From: Lachnospiraceae bacterium GAM79
Lineage (GTDB): Bacteria > Bacillota > Clostridia > Lachnospirales > Lachnospiraceae
Length of the DNA: 64,000 nucleotides
Direction: 5' to 3'
NCBI GenBank assembly: GCA_003584705.1
Contig: AP018536.1
Span: 2,046,001-2,110,000, forward strand
Below are positions 42,091 through 51,332 of this stretch, piece after piece; the first letter of the stretch is position 1, and the number at the start of each line of letters is the position of its first letter. A model generated the notes under the pieces. The model searched no databases and was not told the origin of the DNA. It saw only the letters and a list, made by a program, of their open reading frames with translations. Position numbers and translations under genes: made by a program.

Positions 42091-42960
42091 CTAATTTTTA
42101 TGCAGATTCTGGACAAACTCCGGCAGATCAAAGCTTTCATCCTTATGTGCCACGAATAAAGTACCTTCGTTTTCACCGGATAACAGACGATGAAGTACTC
42201 CGATGTCCTTGCTGTTGGCAATGATCATATCCACATCCGAACTGGTGGCAATCTTCGCCGCGATCATTTTGGTATTCATGCCGCCGGTCCCCACATTGCT
42301 GCCGGTACTGGCCTTGCCCATATGCATGAATTCCTCCGTGAGTTCATCCACCTGTTCGATAAATTCCGCATTGGGATTCTGCCTGGGATCATCGGTGTAG
42401 AGGCCATCGATATCTGACAACAGGATCAGCAGATCTGCATCGATCAGTGCTGCCACAATAGCCGACAGGGTATCGTTGTCACCGATCTCAATCTCGTAGG
42501 TCGCTACCGTATCATTTTCATTGACAACGGGAATTGCTCCCATTTTCAATAGCTGGGTGAAGGTATTATGGGCATTGTAGCGGTTCAGATTGTCCACGAT
42601 GGTATTTTTCGTCATCAGGATCTGTGCTGCCACCTGATTGTACTCCGCAAAAAGCTTCTGGTAGGTCATCATCAGTCTTGCCTGGCCGATGGCGGAACAG
42701 GCCTGCTTGATCGCCATGGATTCTGCCTGAGTCTGTCCCTCCGTAGTCTTTAAATGCACTGCCTGTTTTCCGGCGGCGATAGCACCGGAAGTCACAAGTA
42801 CGACTTCTTTCCCCTGATTGCTGATATCGCAAAGCTCTCTTACCAGCTTTTCCAGACGGATATAATCCAGGTCTCCCGTCTCGGCATGCTGTAAGGAGGA
42901 AGAACCGATCTTAACGACGATTCTTTTCTTATCCTTGATTTGTTCCCTTATGTTATTCAC
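42091..42960 (-). CDS. proB: glutamate 5-kinase
   Basis: 289 residues, first step of proline synthesis. The amino-acid-kinase fold starts RIVVKIGSSSLQ, with LVTSGAIAAG, NENDTV near 148 and GTGGMNTKMIAAKIA near 225. It lacks the C-terminal PUA domain found in E. coli ProB (367 residues), as is common in Gram-positives. The GTG start is supported by AAAGG 7 nt upstream. It begins 20 bp from the inverted-repeat element at 42981-43187. Confidence 0.93.
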   Translation of the reverse strand: MNNIREQIKDKKRIVVKIGSSSLQHAETGDLDYIRLEKLVRELCDISNQGKEVVLVTSGAIAAGKQAVHLKTTEGQTQAESMAIKQACSAIGQARLMMTYQKLFAEYNQVAAQILMTKNTIVDNLNRYNAHNTFTQLLKMGAIPVVNENDTVATYEIEIGDNDTLSAIVAALIDADLLILLSDIDGLYTDDPRQNPNAEFIEQVDELTEEFMHMGKASTGSNVGTGGMNTKMIAAKIATSSDVDMIIANSKDIGVLHRLLSGENEGTLFVAHKDESFDLPEFVQNLHKN

Positions 42961-42980
42961 GTGATTGCCTTTCTAAGTCC

Positions 42981-43187
42981 ATATTATGATGCCAGGGTCA
43001 AAAGGTCTAAGCCCACATGAGCTTGCTCATAGTTGGGTAAAAGACCTTTTGACCCGCCCCGATATGAGCATAAAAGTGGGATGATAATCCCACGATATGC
43101 GAATATTGGGTGGATTGTGGGAGTGCGTAGCACGGAGCAATCCGTAGGCATCAAAGTCGGGGGCTTTTGACCCCGACATCATATTAT
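42981..43187. mobile_element. MITE-like inverted-repeat element upstream of proB
   Basis: This gene-free stretch of 318 bp (42961-43278) holds a 207-bp element bounded by 24-nt inverted repeats matching at 21 positions (42981-43004 and 43164-43187, sharing GGGTCAAAAG). Inside, 42995-43007 pairs perfectly with 43043-43055 (13 bp), GTGGGATGATAATCCCAC forms a hairpin at 43076-43093, GGATTG/CAATCC enclose GTGC/GCAC at 43112-43143, and GTCGGGG/CCCCGAC lie at 43156-43177. It has no coding potential. It lies between the proB start and the end of the flavoprotein gene, so it could act as a terminator or leader structure. Confidence 0.65.
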
Positions 43188-43278
43188 TAGGTTAATATAT
43201 TCAGCGCCTCCCCCGAAAAACCGATCTGCAGGATGCAATCTCTGAATATTTGAATCATATAACATTTTCTGCCATACG

Positions 43279-44919
43279 TCAACGCTGTAGCGGAGCAAAC
43301 TGTGAAGCGATCTGTTCTGCTACGCGGATACCGTCCATGGCGGCGGAAGTGATTCCTCCGGCATATCCGGCCCCCTCTCCACAGGGATAGCAACCCCGGA
43401 TGGCAGACTGTAACTCTTCATCCCGTTCGATCCGCACCGGGGAAGATGTCCTGCTTTCCACACCGGTCAGGATCGTTCCCGGAGAGGCAAAGCCGCGGAT
43501 CTGTCTGTCAAAGCTGTCCATCCCCTCCACGAAGGCCCGGTTACACTCTGCCGGAAGAATTCCGGTAAGATCCGCCCATTCATAAGCACCTTTACACTGT
43601 GGTTCCAATGCTTCCGGGCCACTTCTTTGTACTCCGTCCGTTTCCGCAGGATGCTCTCCGGTGACTTTCTCCCTGAAATCTCCGTACCGCTGTACCGGCA
43701 GTTTCCCATCGCATAATTCATAAGCTCTCTGTTCCAGTCCCCGCTGGAATTCGATTCCTGCCAGTGGATGATCGGAACCGTAATCCGCAGGAGTCACCGC
43801 AACGATAATGGCGCTGTTGGCATTTTTCCCGTCACGGCCGCTGTAGCTCATACCGTTCACCGCCAGTCTTCCCGGCTCGGAAGATGCGTTGACCACATAG
43901 CCGCCCGGACACATACAGAAAGAATACACTCCTCTGCCGGTGCTTGTCTTAGCCGTCACCTTATAAGCCGCTGCACCCAGACCTTTTACCGACTCAGCGC
44001 CATACTGGCTCATATTGATCAGGCTCTGGGGATGCTCCACACGGAATCCCACTGCAAAAGGTTTCGCCGACATGGGAAACTGCTTCCGGTACAGCATGGA
44101 AAAGGTATCTCGGGCACTGTGCCCCGGTGCCAGTACCACCTGCTCACAGGGGAGCACTTCCGTGTCATTCACCTTTACTCCTGTGACCTGCCCGTTCTCT
44201 GTAAGGATCTCCGTCATCTGACTATGAAATCGGACTTCCCCACCCATACGCAATATTTCTTCCCGCATGCTTTTTACCACTTTGCTCAGGACATCCGTAC
44301 CAATATGGGGCTTGGCCTGATAAAGAATTGCCGGATCAGCACCGTGCTTTACGAAAGTTTTCAATACTTCCGTATTTCTGCCGTATTTGTCCTTTACCAA
44401 AGTATTCAGTTTACCATCCGAAAAAGTTCCGGCACCGCCTTCTCCAAACTGCACATTGGAATCCGGCTTTAATCTGCCCGTCTGCCAGAAAGCTTCTACA
44501 TCCGCCTGTCTGGCATCCACGTCTGCACCCCGTTCCAGAATGACAGGTGCATAGCCGTGCTGTGCCAGATAATATCCGCAAAAAAGTCCAGCAGGACCCA
44601 TTCCGATGATCACAGTGGGATGCTTCTGCTGCGTTGAGCCTTCTGCAGGAAAAAGATATTCCGTTTTTTCGGTCAGCAGAACATTGGCTTTTCCAAGTCT
44701 GCGGCAGGCATCCTTATATACTTTTTCTTCCTTTTTCACCGTTACATTCACACTGTAACTGTAAAAAAGTGCCGGCTTTTTTCTGGCATCCAGAGACTGC
44801 CTTACGATCTGCAGTTCGAGGATATCCGCCGCCGGGATCCGTAAGTACTGTGCCGTCTTATGTATAAGCTGCTCCCGGGTATGATCTACCGGAAGCTTCA
44901 GCTGATTTAATCTGATCAT
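43279..44919 (-). CDS. FAD-dependent oxidoreductase of the COG2509 type
   Basis: 546 residues. An N-terminal basic segment of about 90 residues precedes the dinucleotide-binding motif VIIGMGPAGLFCGYYLAQHG. NVQFGEGGAGTFSDGKLNT, FCMCPGGYVVNASSEPG and the C-terminal GCYPCGEGAGYAGGITSAAMDGI are characteristic of COG2509 uncharacterised FAD dehydrogenases. The substrate is unknown. The ATG at 44919 is preferred (GAGG 6 nt upstream); several upstream in-frame starts are possible. A second flavoprotein gene lies upstream, and the two may be co-transcribed. Confidence 0.87.
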   Translation of the reverse strand: MIRLNQLKLPVDHTREQLIHKTAQYLRIPAADILELQIVRQSLDARKKPALFYSYSVNVTVKKEEKVYKDACRRLGKANVLLTEKTEYLFPAEGSTQQKHPTVIIGMGPAGLFCGYYLAQHGYAPVILERGADVDARQADVEAFWQTGRLKPDSNVQFGEGGAGTFSDGKLNTLVKDKYGRNTEVLKTFVKHGADPAILYQAKPHIGTDVLSKVVKSMREEILRMGGEVRFHSQMTEILTENGQVTGVKVNDTEVLPCEQVVLAPGHSARDTFSMLYRKQFPMSAKPFAVGFRVEHPQSLINMSQYGAESVKGLGAAAYKVTAKTSTGRGVYSFCMCPGGYVVNASSEPGRLAVNGMSYSGRDGKNANSAIIVAVTPADYGSDHPLAGIEFQRGLEQRAYELCDGKLPVQRYGDFREKVTGEHPAETDGVQRSGPEALEPQCKGAYEWADLTGILPAECNRAFVEGMDSFDRQIRGFASPGTILTGVESRTSSPVRIERDEELQSAIRGCYPCGEGAGYAGGITSAAMDGIRVAEQIASQFAPLQR

Positions 44920-45005
44920 TTTCATCCTCATATCTTTCAATGACCTGCCGCCTTTCCGGAGCTTTTGCACCTTACGCAGGCATACGTCACGTGTAAAAAA
45001 TTATT

Positions 45006-46232
45006 TTATGCTAACGTAGCGTGGTATCCCGCCAGATAACCACTGCTCCAGGCCCATTGGAGATTATAGCCCCCGCATCGGCCATCCACGTCCAGGATTT
45101 CCCCCGCAAAATAGACCCCAGGGCAGATCTTTGATTCCATAGTAGGCTTTACTTCCCGTACATCCACGCCTCCGGCGGATACCTGTGCATTTTCGTAAGG
45201 ATTGCTCTCTGTGATATGCAGTTTCAGGTTACGGCAGAGATTATAATAAGCATGAATCTTTTCCTCCGGGATCTCCTTCATAGGAGTAGCCAGACGAATC
45301 CCTGCCATTTTTAGCAGCGCAGCGGTCAGTTTTTTATGTAACATTCCGGTAAAGAATTCCTCTGCTGTCCGGTCTCCCTGTAAAAGTTTCCGCCCTGCCT
45401 GTAATTCTTCATAGCTTTCCTGTGTCAGATCCGGCAAAAAGTCAATCTGTGCTGTCACGTTCCGCCTGTCCCTGAGCAGATAGTTCACCCTGCGGCTTAG
45501 CTGGAAAATGGGAATGCCTGAGATGCCGTAATCCGTCAGCTGTAGTTCTCCCCGTTCCCGGCATATTTCCCCGCCGTCACAGAAGACCCGGATCTCACTG
45601 TCCGCCCGGACACCGGCAATCCCCTTTAGCAGGTCGGTCTCCTGACAGCGCAGCTGCACCAGTGCGGGCACTGAAGGAATGCAGGTGTGTCCCATTTTTT
45701 TTGCAATTTTAAATCCACTGCCGTCCGATCCGGTAGCCGGTGCGGCTTTTCCACCACAGGTCACAATCACCGCATCGAACTGCCATGTCTTTTCTCCGTC
45801 ACTGACCTGCAGCTTTCCGGAGGCCAGCCTTTCGACCTTTGTGATCTTGCACTGATACTGTATCTCCACACCGAGTGCCTGTAATTCATAACGCAGCACG
45901 TCCAGCACCGCAGCCGCCTGCTCACACACGGGATAGAGATAGCCATTTTTCTCCTTTACCATCAGACCGATACTTTGGAAAAAGCGTATCGTATCCTCCG
46001 TATCAAAATGTTCCAGCACATCCCGGATCCATTCCAAATCCCCACCATGATAACACTCCACGGAAAGCGCACGATTTCCCAGATTGCATTTCCCGTTTCC
46101 TGTCTGCAATATTTTCTTTCCCACACGGTCATTACGCTCCAGGATCGTCACCTGTGCACCTTCTTTTGCCGCGGTTATGGCTGACATCATTCCGGCAGCA
46201 CCGCCGCCGATCACACCGATCTGTTTTTTCAT
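45006..46232 (-). CDS. NAD(P)/FAD-dependent oxidoreductase (HI0933/BaiN family)
   Basis: 408 residues. The FAD motif GVIGGGAAGMMSAITAAKEGAQV is at the N terminus, followed by GNGKCNLGNR. The C-terminal block VSAGGVDVREV and GEILDVDGRCGGYNLQWAWSSGYLAG is typical of the HI0933-like flavoproteins, which include BaiN of bile-acid 7-dehydroxylators. Membership alone does not imply bile acid activity, as most Clostridia carry a copy. The ATG at 46232 (AAAGG 8 nt upstream) is preferred over a GTG three codons earlier. Confidence 0.88.
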   Translation of the reverse strand: MKKQIGVIGGGAAGMMSAITAAKEGAQVTILERNDRVGKKILQTGNGKCNLGNRALSVECYHGGDLEWIRDVLEHFDTEDTIRFFQSIGLMVKEKNGYLYPVCEQAAAVLDVLRYELQALGVEIQYQCKITKVERLASGKLQVSDGEKTWQFDAVIVTCGGKAAPATGSDGSGFKIAKKMGHTCIPSVPALVQLRCQETDLLKGIAGVRADSEIRVFCDGGEICRERGELQLTDYGISGIPIFQLSRRVNYLLRDRRNVTAQIDFLPDLTQESYEELQAGRKLLQGDRTAEEFFTGMLHKKLTAALLKMAGIRLATPMKEIPEEKIHAYYNLCRNLKLHITESNPYENAQVSAGGVDVREVKPTMESKICPGVYFAGEILDVDGRCGGYNLQWAWSSGYLAGYHATLA

Positions 46233-46255
46233 CTGCATCACCTTTATTCAGAATT

Positions 46256-46918
46256 CTAGGACGAATACGTCTCCAGAAAATCATACAATGTTTCTTCATC
46301 CGGAACAAACAGCATGTCCATGATCTGGAGCTGTATCTGTTCCGGCAATTCTTCCAGCGAGATCCCGGTATTGATATATACCGTGGATCTGTCTTCCAGA
46401 TAGACCACCACTTCATTGTCCGACACCGCCAGATAAAAACTTGCGCTGGGCTGGACATAACGGTAATCCATACGGACCATTACTTTTTCCCGGGAAAAAG
46501 ACAATACCTCCAACCCAACAAAGCCCCGCTCGATCTCCGACAATGGCGGATGGGCCGCATAGAGTTCCATGGTCTCCAGAAAATTTTCCCTGTTCATCCC
46601 AATATATTTATGTGGGATCTTCCATGAGGTCTCCACTGTGGTACCCCGTACAATATCTGCCTCTTCCAACACATATTCGGTGTCCGCACAAAGTGTCTCC
46701 CCGGAGGCTGCCGCCTCCACACTGGGTGCCGCCTCATAAGGATCTGTGTCTGCCGCAGTCTCCTCTTCCGTGAGCGGCAGGGCAAGTCGGTTCTCATTCA
46801 GATCCTGCCATTGTCCGGGATAGAAAAAATGAATGCCCCAGACACCAAGAAAGATTCCAAGAATTAAAAACACAACCGGAATCACAAAAAAGTAACTGAT
46901 ACGTTTTACAAATTTCAT
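46256..46918 (-). CDS. membrane-anchored protein with BofC-like C-terminal domain
   Basis: 220 residues. One N-terminal transmembrane anchor (about 8-32) is followed by an acidic Ala/Glu-rich linker (about 45-80) and a globular extracytoplasmic domain. The stretch KIPHKYIGMNRENFLETM, then GFVGLEVLSFSREKVMVRMDY, resembles the BofC C-terminal domain. BofC controls the SpoIVB protease in Bacillus sporulation, but this similarity is by eye and weak. It is upstream of the HI0933-like gene by 23 bp. GAGG precedes the ATG closely. Confidence 0.6.
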   Translation of the reverse strand: MKFVKRISYFFVIPVVFLILGIFLGVWGIHFFYPGQWQDLNENRLALPLTEEETAADTDPYEAAPSVEAAASGETLCADTEYVLEEADIVRGTTVETSWKIPHKYIGMNRENFLETMELYAAHPPLSEIERGFVGLEVLSFSREKVMVRMDYRYVQPSASFYLAVSDNEVVVYLEDRSTVYINTGISLEELPEQIQLQIMDMLFVPDEETLYDFLETYSS

Positions 46919-47002
46919 ACTGCCTCACATCCATGATGTTTCTATTGACTCTTTGTATCAGTATCAGTTATTTTATCGAAAATATACATCCGTAAAACAG
47001 TT

Positions 47003-48601
47003 TTAGAGCAGCCGGAGCGTTTTTCCGAAAGCACGCAGCACTTTACCGCTGGGAACATAATTCAGATCCTGTCCACGGAAACTGCGTAACATCAAAAGCA
47101 AAAACCAGTAGACCGCACCGGTGATCACCAGTTCCAGCAGCACCGTTACCATTGCCCCCAGATGGGGCAGGCAGATCTTCTCCAGCCCAAAAGCCAGCAA
47201 TCCGCAGGCACAGCAGCTTCCGGTGGGAATTGCCAGTGTCCGCAACAGATCCGGCCAGGTCTTCATTCGAAGGCAGGCAAGTATGCCGAGAACAATTCCT
47301 CCCGCTGCCGTCCCCAGCACAAGGCTTAAAGATAATGCCGTTGTTGTATTTCCCGTATTCAGAAGAATCAGCAATACCACGATGCTCACGATATCCAGAA
47401 TGCCGTATCCTGCCAGGAGCAGATGCTTTTCCCCCCGAAGCTCCAGTATCTCCGAAAAATAAAACAAAAGCAGAAGCCACAGAATCAGCGAAGATCCCGT
47501 AGTGAACAAACCGGTAAGTGCCATTTCCGCAGATTTATCCAAAGCCTGTGACAGTGGTGTTGACAGTACCGCGATCCATGCCGTGAAAAAGAATCCGTGT
47601 ACCACCATCCCCTGTACTCCTGCCTGAAATGCAGTTCTGGCGTATCTTTCTTCTTTTTTGCGGATATGGCTGCCGGTTCTGGCCACCCCCGGCAGAATTC
47701 CCGCACTTAAAATTGCTACGGGCATCAGGATCGTGATCAGATATCTGCCGACGAAAATACCATACGCAGAAACGGATGCATAAATATCCGCCGATCTTTT
47801 CTGGAAGAAAAGCAGGCCGATCCACAAAGGCAGTAATAAAAACATGTCTCTGAGAATATCCCCACCCATAGGAATCAGTAATGTACGCAGCTGCGAGGAG
47901 AAAGAGTCCGTTCCCTTCATACCGCTTTCCGCTTCTCTTCTGCCTGCCATGCTGCCACGGTAGATCACAAAGACAAATAGCAGTACCAACACCTCCGAAA
48001 GCAGCATTCCCACTGCGATACCCATGGCTCCGTACATGGATGTAAAGTCTGTCCTTTTTAATAAAAGACTTACTTTCTCCCCGTAGTTCCGGAAAATCCC
48101 CAGGAACACCAGACCCAGGCCCAGAAAAAATACCTGCCGCAGCACCGAAGATACCGCAGATGGCATTTCCGAACCTTCACTCTGAAAATATCCTAAAAAT
48201 ACAGACTGGATACAACGAAGAAAAAGTGCCGGGCTTAAGATCCACAGGATCATGCTTCCGTAAGGCACCAGAAAGACTTTTTCCAAAAGGATCCAGCCCA
48301 GACTCATGCACAAAACAGTCCCAAGAAGTCCCTCTGCGATCTGGAACAGCATCATGTTCTTACGCATTCTGGAGACATTCCGATACTGCCCCCTGGCATT
48401 TCTGCCCCGAAGCATTCTGCCCATTCTGTCCGGCAGATTTTTCCCGGTAAGCACCCAGAACAGGGCAAATACCAGAACAGCCGCTGCCAGATATCCAAGG
48501 CCGTTATCTCCGATGCTTTTCCCGAACACCCAGATATTGATACAGGCAAGGACATAGGAAAAACTCTGTATTTGTCTTCTTTTTACTTCCACCTGATTCA
48601 T
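47003..48601 (-). CDS. MOP-superfamily flippase / polysaccharide transporter-like membrane protein
   Basis: 532 residues with about 14 hydrophobic helices. SpoVB/MviN-type lipid-linked oligosaccharide flippases and MATE exporters have this layout. IWVFGKSIGDNGLGYLAAA at the start and LGYFQSEGSEMPSAVSSVLRQVF near residue 137 match the family's repeated pattern (G-F-Q, S-R-I). The protein is diverged, so the substrate (lipid II, teichoic precursor, drug) is not clear. AAAGG precedes the ATG at 8 nt. It lies downstream of ybeY on the same strand. Confidence 0.78.
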   Translation of the reverse strand: MNQVEVKRRQIQSFSYVLACINIWVFGKSIGDNGLGYLAAAVLVFALFWVLTGKNLPDRMGRMLRGRNARGQYRNVSRMRKNMMLFQIAEGLLGTVLCMSLGWILLEKVFLVPYGSMILWILSPALFLRCIQSVFLGYFQSEGSEMPSAVSSVLRQVFFLGLGLVFLGIFRNYGEKVSLLLKRTDFTSMYGAMGIAVGMLLSEVLVLLFVFVIYRGSMAGRREAESGMKGTDSFSSQLRTLLIPMGGDILRDMFLLLPLWIGLLFFQKRSADIYASVSAYGIFVGRYLITILMPVAILSAGILPGVARTGSHIRKKEERYARTAFQAGVQGMVVHGFFFTAWIAVLSTPLSQALDKSAEMALTGLFTTGSSLILWLLLLFYFSEILELRGEKHLLLAGYGILDIVSIVVLLILLNTGNTTTALSLSLVLGTAAGGIVLGILACLRMKTWPDLLRTLAIPTGSCCACGLLAFGLEKICLPHLGAMVTVLLELVITGAVYWFLLLMLRSFRGQDLNYVPSGKVLRAFGKTLRLL

Positions 48602-48634
48602 GTAAGCTACCTTTACGTGTATGACACGCCCTTT

Positions 48635-49150
48635 TTAATCTCTTGTAATTCCAAGGGATGCGAGGACCTGCTCCTGCTTTGCCTCCATTACCTTTGCCTC
48701 ATCTTCTTCCATATGGTCATAGCCACACAGATGAAGCATACTGTGAGCGACCAGAAATGCGAACTCTCTCTTCTGGCTGTGTCCATAGCTTTCCGCCTGC
48801 TCTTTGACCCGGTCCACAGAAATAATGATATCCCCGAGGATCAGTTCTCCTGTATCCGGATCAAAATAATCTGCCTCTCTGTCCTCAGAGATCTCAAAAT
48901 CCCCAGGCTCATCGAAATCCAGATTGGGGAAGGACAATACATCAGTCTCCCGGTCAATCTTCCGGTATTCCTTATTGTAAGCATGAATACCGTCATTGTC
49001 TGTCAACAGTACATTTAACTGGATCTCATAGGGACATCCCTCCATATCCAGAACCGCCGTGGCTACCTGCTCCACGGTCTCCTCTATGGGGAAACTGTTT
49101 TCCCCATTTGAAAATGTCTCATCGGTTTCATTTTCAACGTAAAAAGTCAT
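48635..49150 (-). CDS. ybeY: endoribonuclease YbeY (rRNA maturation)
   Basis: 171 residues. YbeY is a zinc-dependent RNase needed for 16S rRNA 3' maturation and ribosome quality control. The zinc motif HSMLHLCGYDH is near residue 140, with ILGDIIISVDRV before it. The N terminus carries an extra 20-residue acidic segment. It overlaps the pgpH-like gene by 17 nt, with GGAGG upstream of its ATG, preserving the phoH-pgpH-ybeY order of Gram-positives. Confidence 0.93.
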   Translation of the reverse strand: MTFYVENETDETFSNGENSFPIEETVEQVATAVLDMEGCPYEIQLNVLLTDNDGIHAYNKEYRKIDRETDVLSFPNLDFDEPGDFEISEDREADYFDPDTGELILGDIIISVDRVKEQAESYGHSQKREFAFLVAHSMLHLCGYDHMEEDEAKVMEAKQEQVLASLGITRD

Positions 49151-50309
49151 AGTATAATTTCTCCTCCTTGAATATCTTCTGCATCCGGTTCCAGTCCCTT
49201 AAGGACAGGTCACATTCGCTGAAAATACCTTTTTCCCGGATTCTCTCAAAAATCCTGTCAATCACCTGCTCATAATCCGGCTTCTTCTCCGGTTCCTTCT
49301 GCAACAGCAAAAGGATCGCACTGACTACCGCATCCGAACAATACAGCACTGCGGTCTCCGCTTTTTTGTATTTCCGGGTTCCTTTATATTCTTCCAGGAT
49401 CTCCGATGCGCCTGCCGGGAATTCCATATCCGGCGTCTCCTGCATAAGATCCCAGCCTTTTCTGTGATATAATCCGGCACATTTCAGGGCATCCCTGTCC
49501 AGTTCCAGTTTATTTGCGATCCGCTCACAGAAATAGGCTGTATGTACACACAGGAAATATTCGGATCGGTCTTCCTCGCGGTACTTTACCAGTACCTGAT
49601 TCTCGGTGTCATTCAGTTCCAGATATTTTACACGATCCCTGAACACCACTGTACCCGAAAAAATTTTCAAAATACCCAGAAGCAGTATTCCCGACACGAT
49701 CAGATTTGCTGCCGGAACCAGAAACTGTTCCAGACTTAAATGTTCATTGGCAAGCAGTACCACATTTGCGGTCTCGCACAGCAAAAGGCAGAACAGAGAT
49801 AAGAACAGGGGGATCCCGATGGCAAATTCCTGCTCTAAATGCTGGAAAAGACAGGCTGCAAAAACACCGCTGATAAAATACAGGAAAAAAATGCCCACCG
49901 ACTGTCCCCACAGCGTGGCAATCATCAGAAACACCCCGGAAAACACAATTCCCACTGACAGATTGCTGAACAGGGACAATACCACAAAGACCGTCAGAAA
50001 CGGCCATCCTCCCGCCGGAAGGAATGCACAGGCCAGCGAAAACAAAAGGCTGCACCAGACAGCGGTCCAGAATCTCATCAGGTGCTCTCCGTTATCATAA
50101 TCCAGGCGGGAATCCACTACTTCCCTGCGCAGGAAAAATCCTGACACTGCAAGTCCCAGTGCTGCCATCACGGCATCCCGCAGGGCATTTTCCACAGACA
50201 ACTGTTTTCCCAAAAGTCCCAGTCCGTAGACTGCGGCACCTCCGATCAGTACCGTAAGGATCTCCGGCAGCAAAAGCCGCGAAAATCCGTTTTTCTCTTT
50301 GTTCTTCAT
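49134..50309 (-). CDS. PgpH-like 7TM protein with degenerate HD domain
   Basis: 391 residues in the exact position of pgpH (cyclic di-AMP phosphodiesterase) between phoH and ybeY. About seven transmembrane helices (roughly 15-220) precede a cytosolic domain. Compared with PgpH, the large extracytoplasmic domain is missing. In the HD domain His256 is kept, but the HD pair reads YHRKG (His282-Arg283) and the later HHG reads YKG. The end still matches the family (SECDLSLRDWNRMQKIF), as does YCSDAVVSA. Hydrolysis of cyclic di-AMP is therefore unlikely; binding or a structural role is possible. Confidence 0.82.
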   Translation of the reverse strand: MKNKEKNGFSRLLLPEILTVLIGGAAVYGLGLLGKQLSVENALRDAVMAALGLAVSGFFLRREVVDSRLDYDNGEHLMRFWTAVWCSLLFSLACAFLPAGGWPFLTVFVVLSLFSNLSVGIVFSGVFLMIATLWGQSVGIFFLYFISGVFAACLFQHLEQEFAIGIPLFLSLFCLLLCETANVVLLANEHLSLEQFLVPAANLIVSGILLLGILKIFSGTVVFRDRVKYLELNDTENQVLVKYREEDRSEYFLCVHTAYFCERIANKLELDRDALKCAGLYHRKGWDLMQETPDMEFPAGASEILEEYKGTRKYKKAETAVLYCSDAVVSAILLLLQKEPEKKPDYEQVIDRIFERIREKGIFSECDLSLRDWNRMQKIFKEEKLYYDFLR

Positions 50310-50341
50310 ATTTATCTGTTTCCTTTATCCGGACGTTTGTT

Positions 50342-51325
50342 TCATCTCGGACTTCTTTTGCTTTTGATCGTCCGGGCTTCATAGTCATCGTAAGCTTTTA
50401 CGATCTTCTGTACCAGAGGATGTCTTACCACGTCTTTGCTGGTCAAGGTACAGAAGGCAATATCATCGATATTTTTCAGAACTCTGGCTGCTACATCCAG
50501 ACCGGATTTTGCTCCCACGGGAAGATCCTTCTGGGAGGAGTCACCCGTTACGATCACTTTGGAGCCGAAACCGATACGGGTCAGGAACATTTTCATCTGT
50601 GCCGGTGTGGTATTCTGTGCTTCATCCAGAATAATATAGGCATTGTCCAGTGTCCGGCCTCTCATATAGGCAAGCGGTGCCACTTCGATCAGACCCTTTT
50701 CCATATTTTTAGCAAAACTTTCCGCTCCCATGATCTGATACAGGGCATCGTACAGGGGACGCAGATACGGGTCTACCTTACTCTGCAGATCACCGGGCAA
50801 AAAGCCCAGCTTTTCTCCGGCTTCAATGGCCGGTCTGGTCAGGATGATACGGCTCACCTCGTTGTTCTTAAAAGCGGTGATCGCCATGGCCATGGCCAGA
50901 TACGTCTTACCGGTACCAGCCGGTCCCAGTCCGAATACGATCATGTTTTTCCGGATGGCATCCACATAAGCCTTCTGCCCCAGGGTCTTGGGCTTGATCG
51001 GCTTTCCGCTGATGGTATGGCAGATGCAGTCCGCATCCATCTCCATCAGTTTTTCCTCCTGGTCTTCTTTTCCCATTTCAATGGCATAATCCACGCTCTG
51101 TTCTTCGATCTCATTGCCGTGATCCGACAATGCGGTCAGCTGTCGTAATACCCGGGAGGCCTTCGAAACGTTTTCTTCTTCCCCGGTGATCATTACACTT
51201 CCGTTGCGGTCCACAATAGTTACCTGAAAATCCTGTTCCAGCTTCTTGATGTACGCATCCTGCATACCGAAGATCTTCTGCATCTGTTCTGTATCCATTT
51301 CCAGACGGATTGCTGTCACACTCAT
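50342..51325 (-). CDS. phoH: PhoH-like ATPase (YbeZ/PhoH)
   Basis: 327 residues. An N-terminal KH-like part is followed by a RecA-type ATPase with Walker A GPAGTGKTYLA near residue 141, LTRPAIEAGEKLGFLPGD, Walker B IILDEAQNT near 232 and the VTGDSSQKDLP sensor. PhoH proteins are RNA-linked ATPases acting with YbeY in rRNA handling. It sits between yqfD and the pgpH-like gene, as in Bacillus. Confidence 0.93.
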   Translation of the reverse strand: MSVTAIRLEMDTEQMQKIFGMQDAYIKKLEQDFQVTIVDRNGSVMITGEEENVSKASRVLRQLTALSDHGNEIEEQSVDYAIEMGKEDQEEKLMEMDADCICHTISGKPIKPKTLGQKAYVDAIRKNMIVFGLGPAGTGKTYLAMAMAITAFKNNEVSRIILTRPAIEAGEKLGFLPGDLQSKVDPYLRPLYDALYQIMGAESFAKNMEKGLIEVAPLAYMRGRTLDNAYIILDEAQNTTPAQMKMFLTRIGFGSKVIVTGDSSQKDLPVGAKSGLDVAARVLKNIDDIAFCTLTSKDVVRHPLVQKIVKAYDDYEARTIKSKRSPR

Positions 51326-51332
51326 TTATGTC

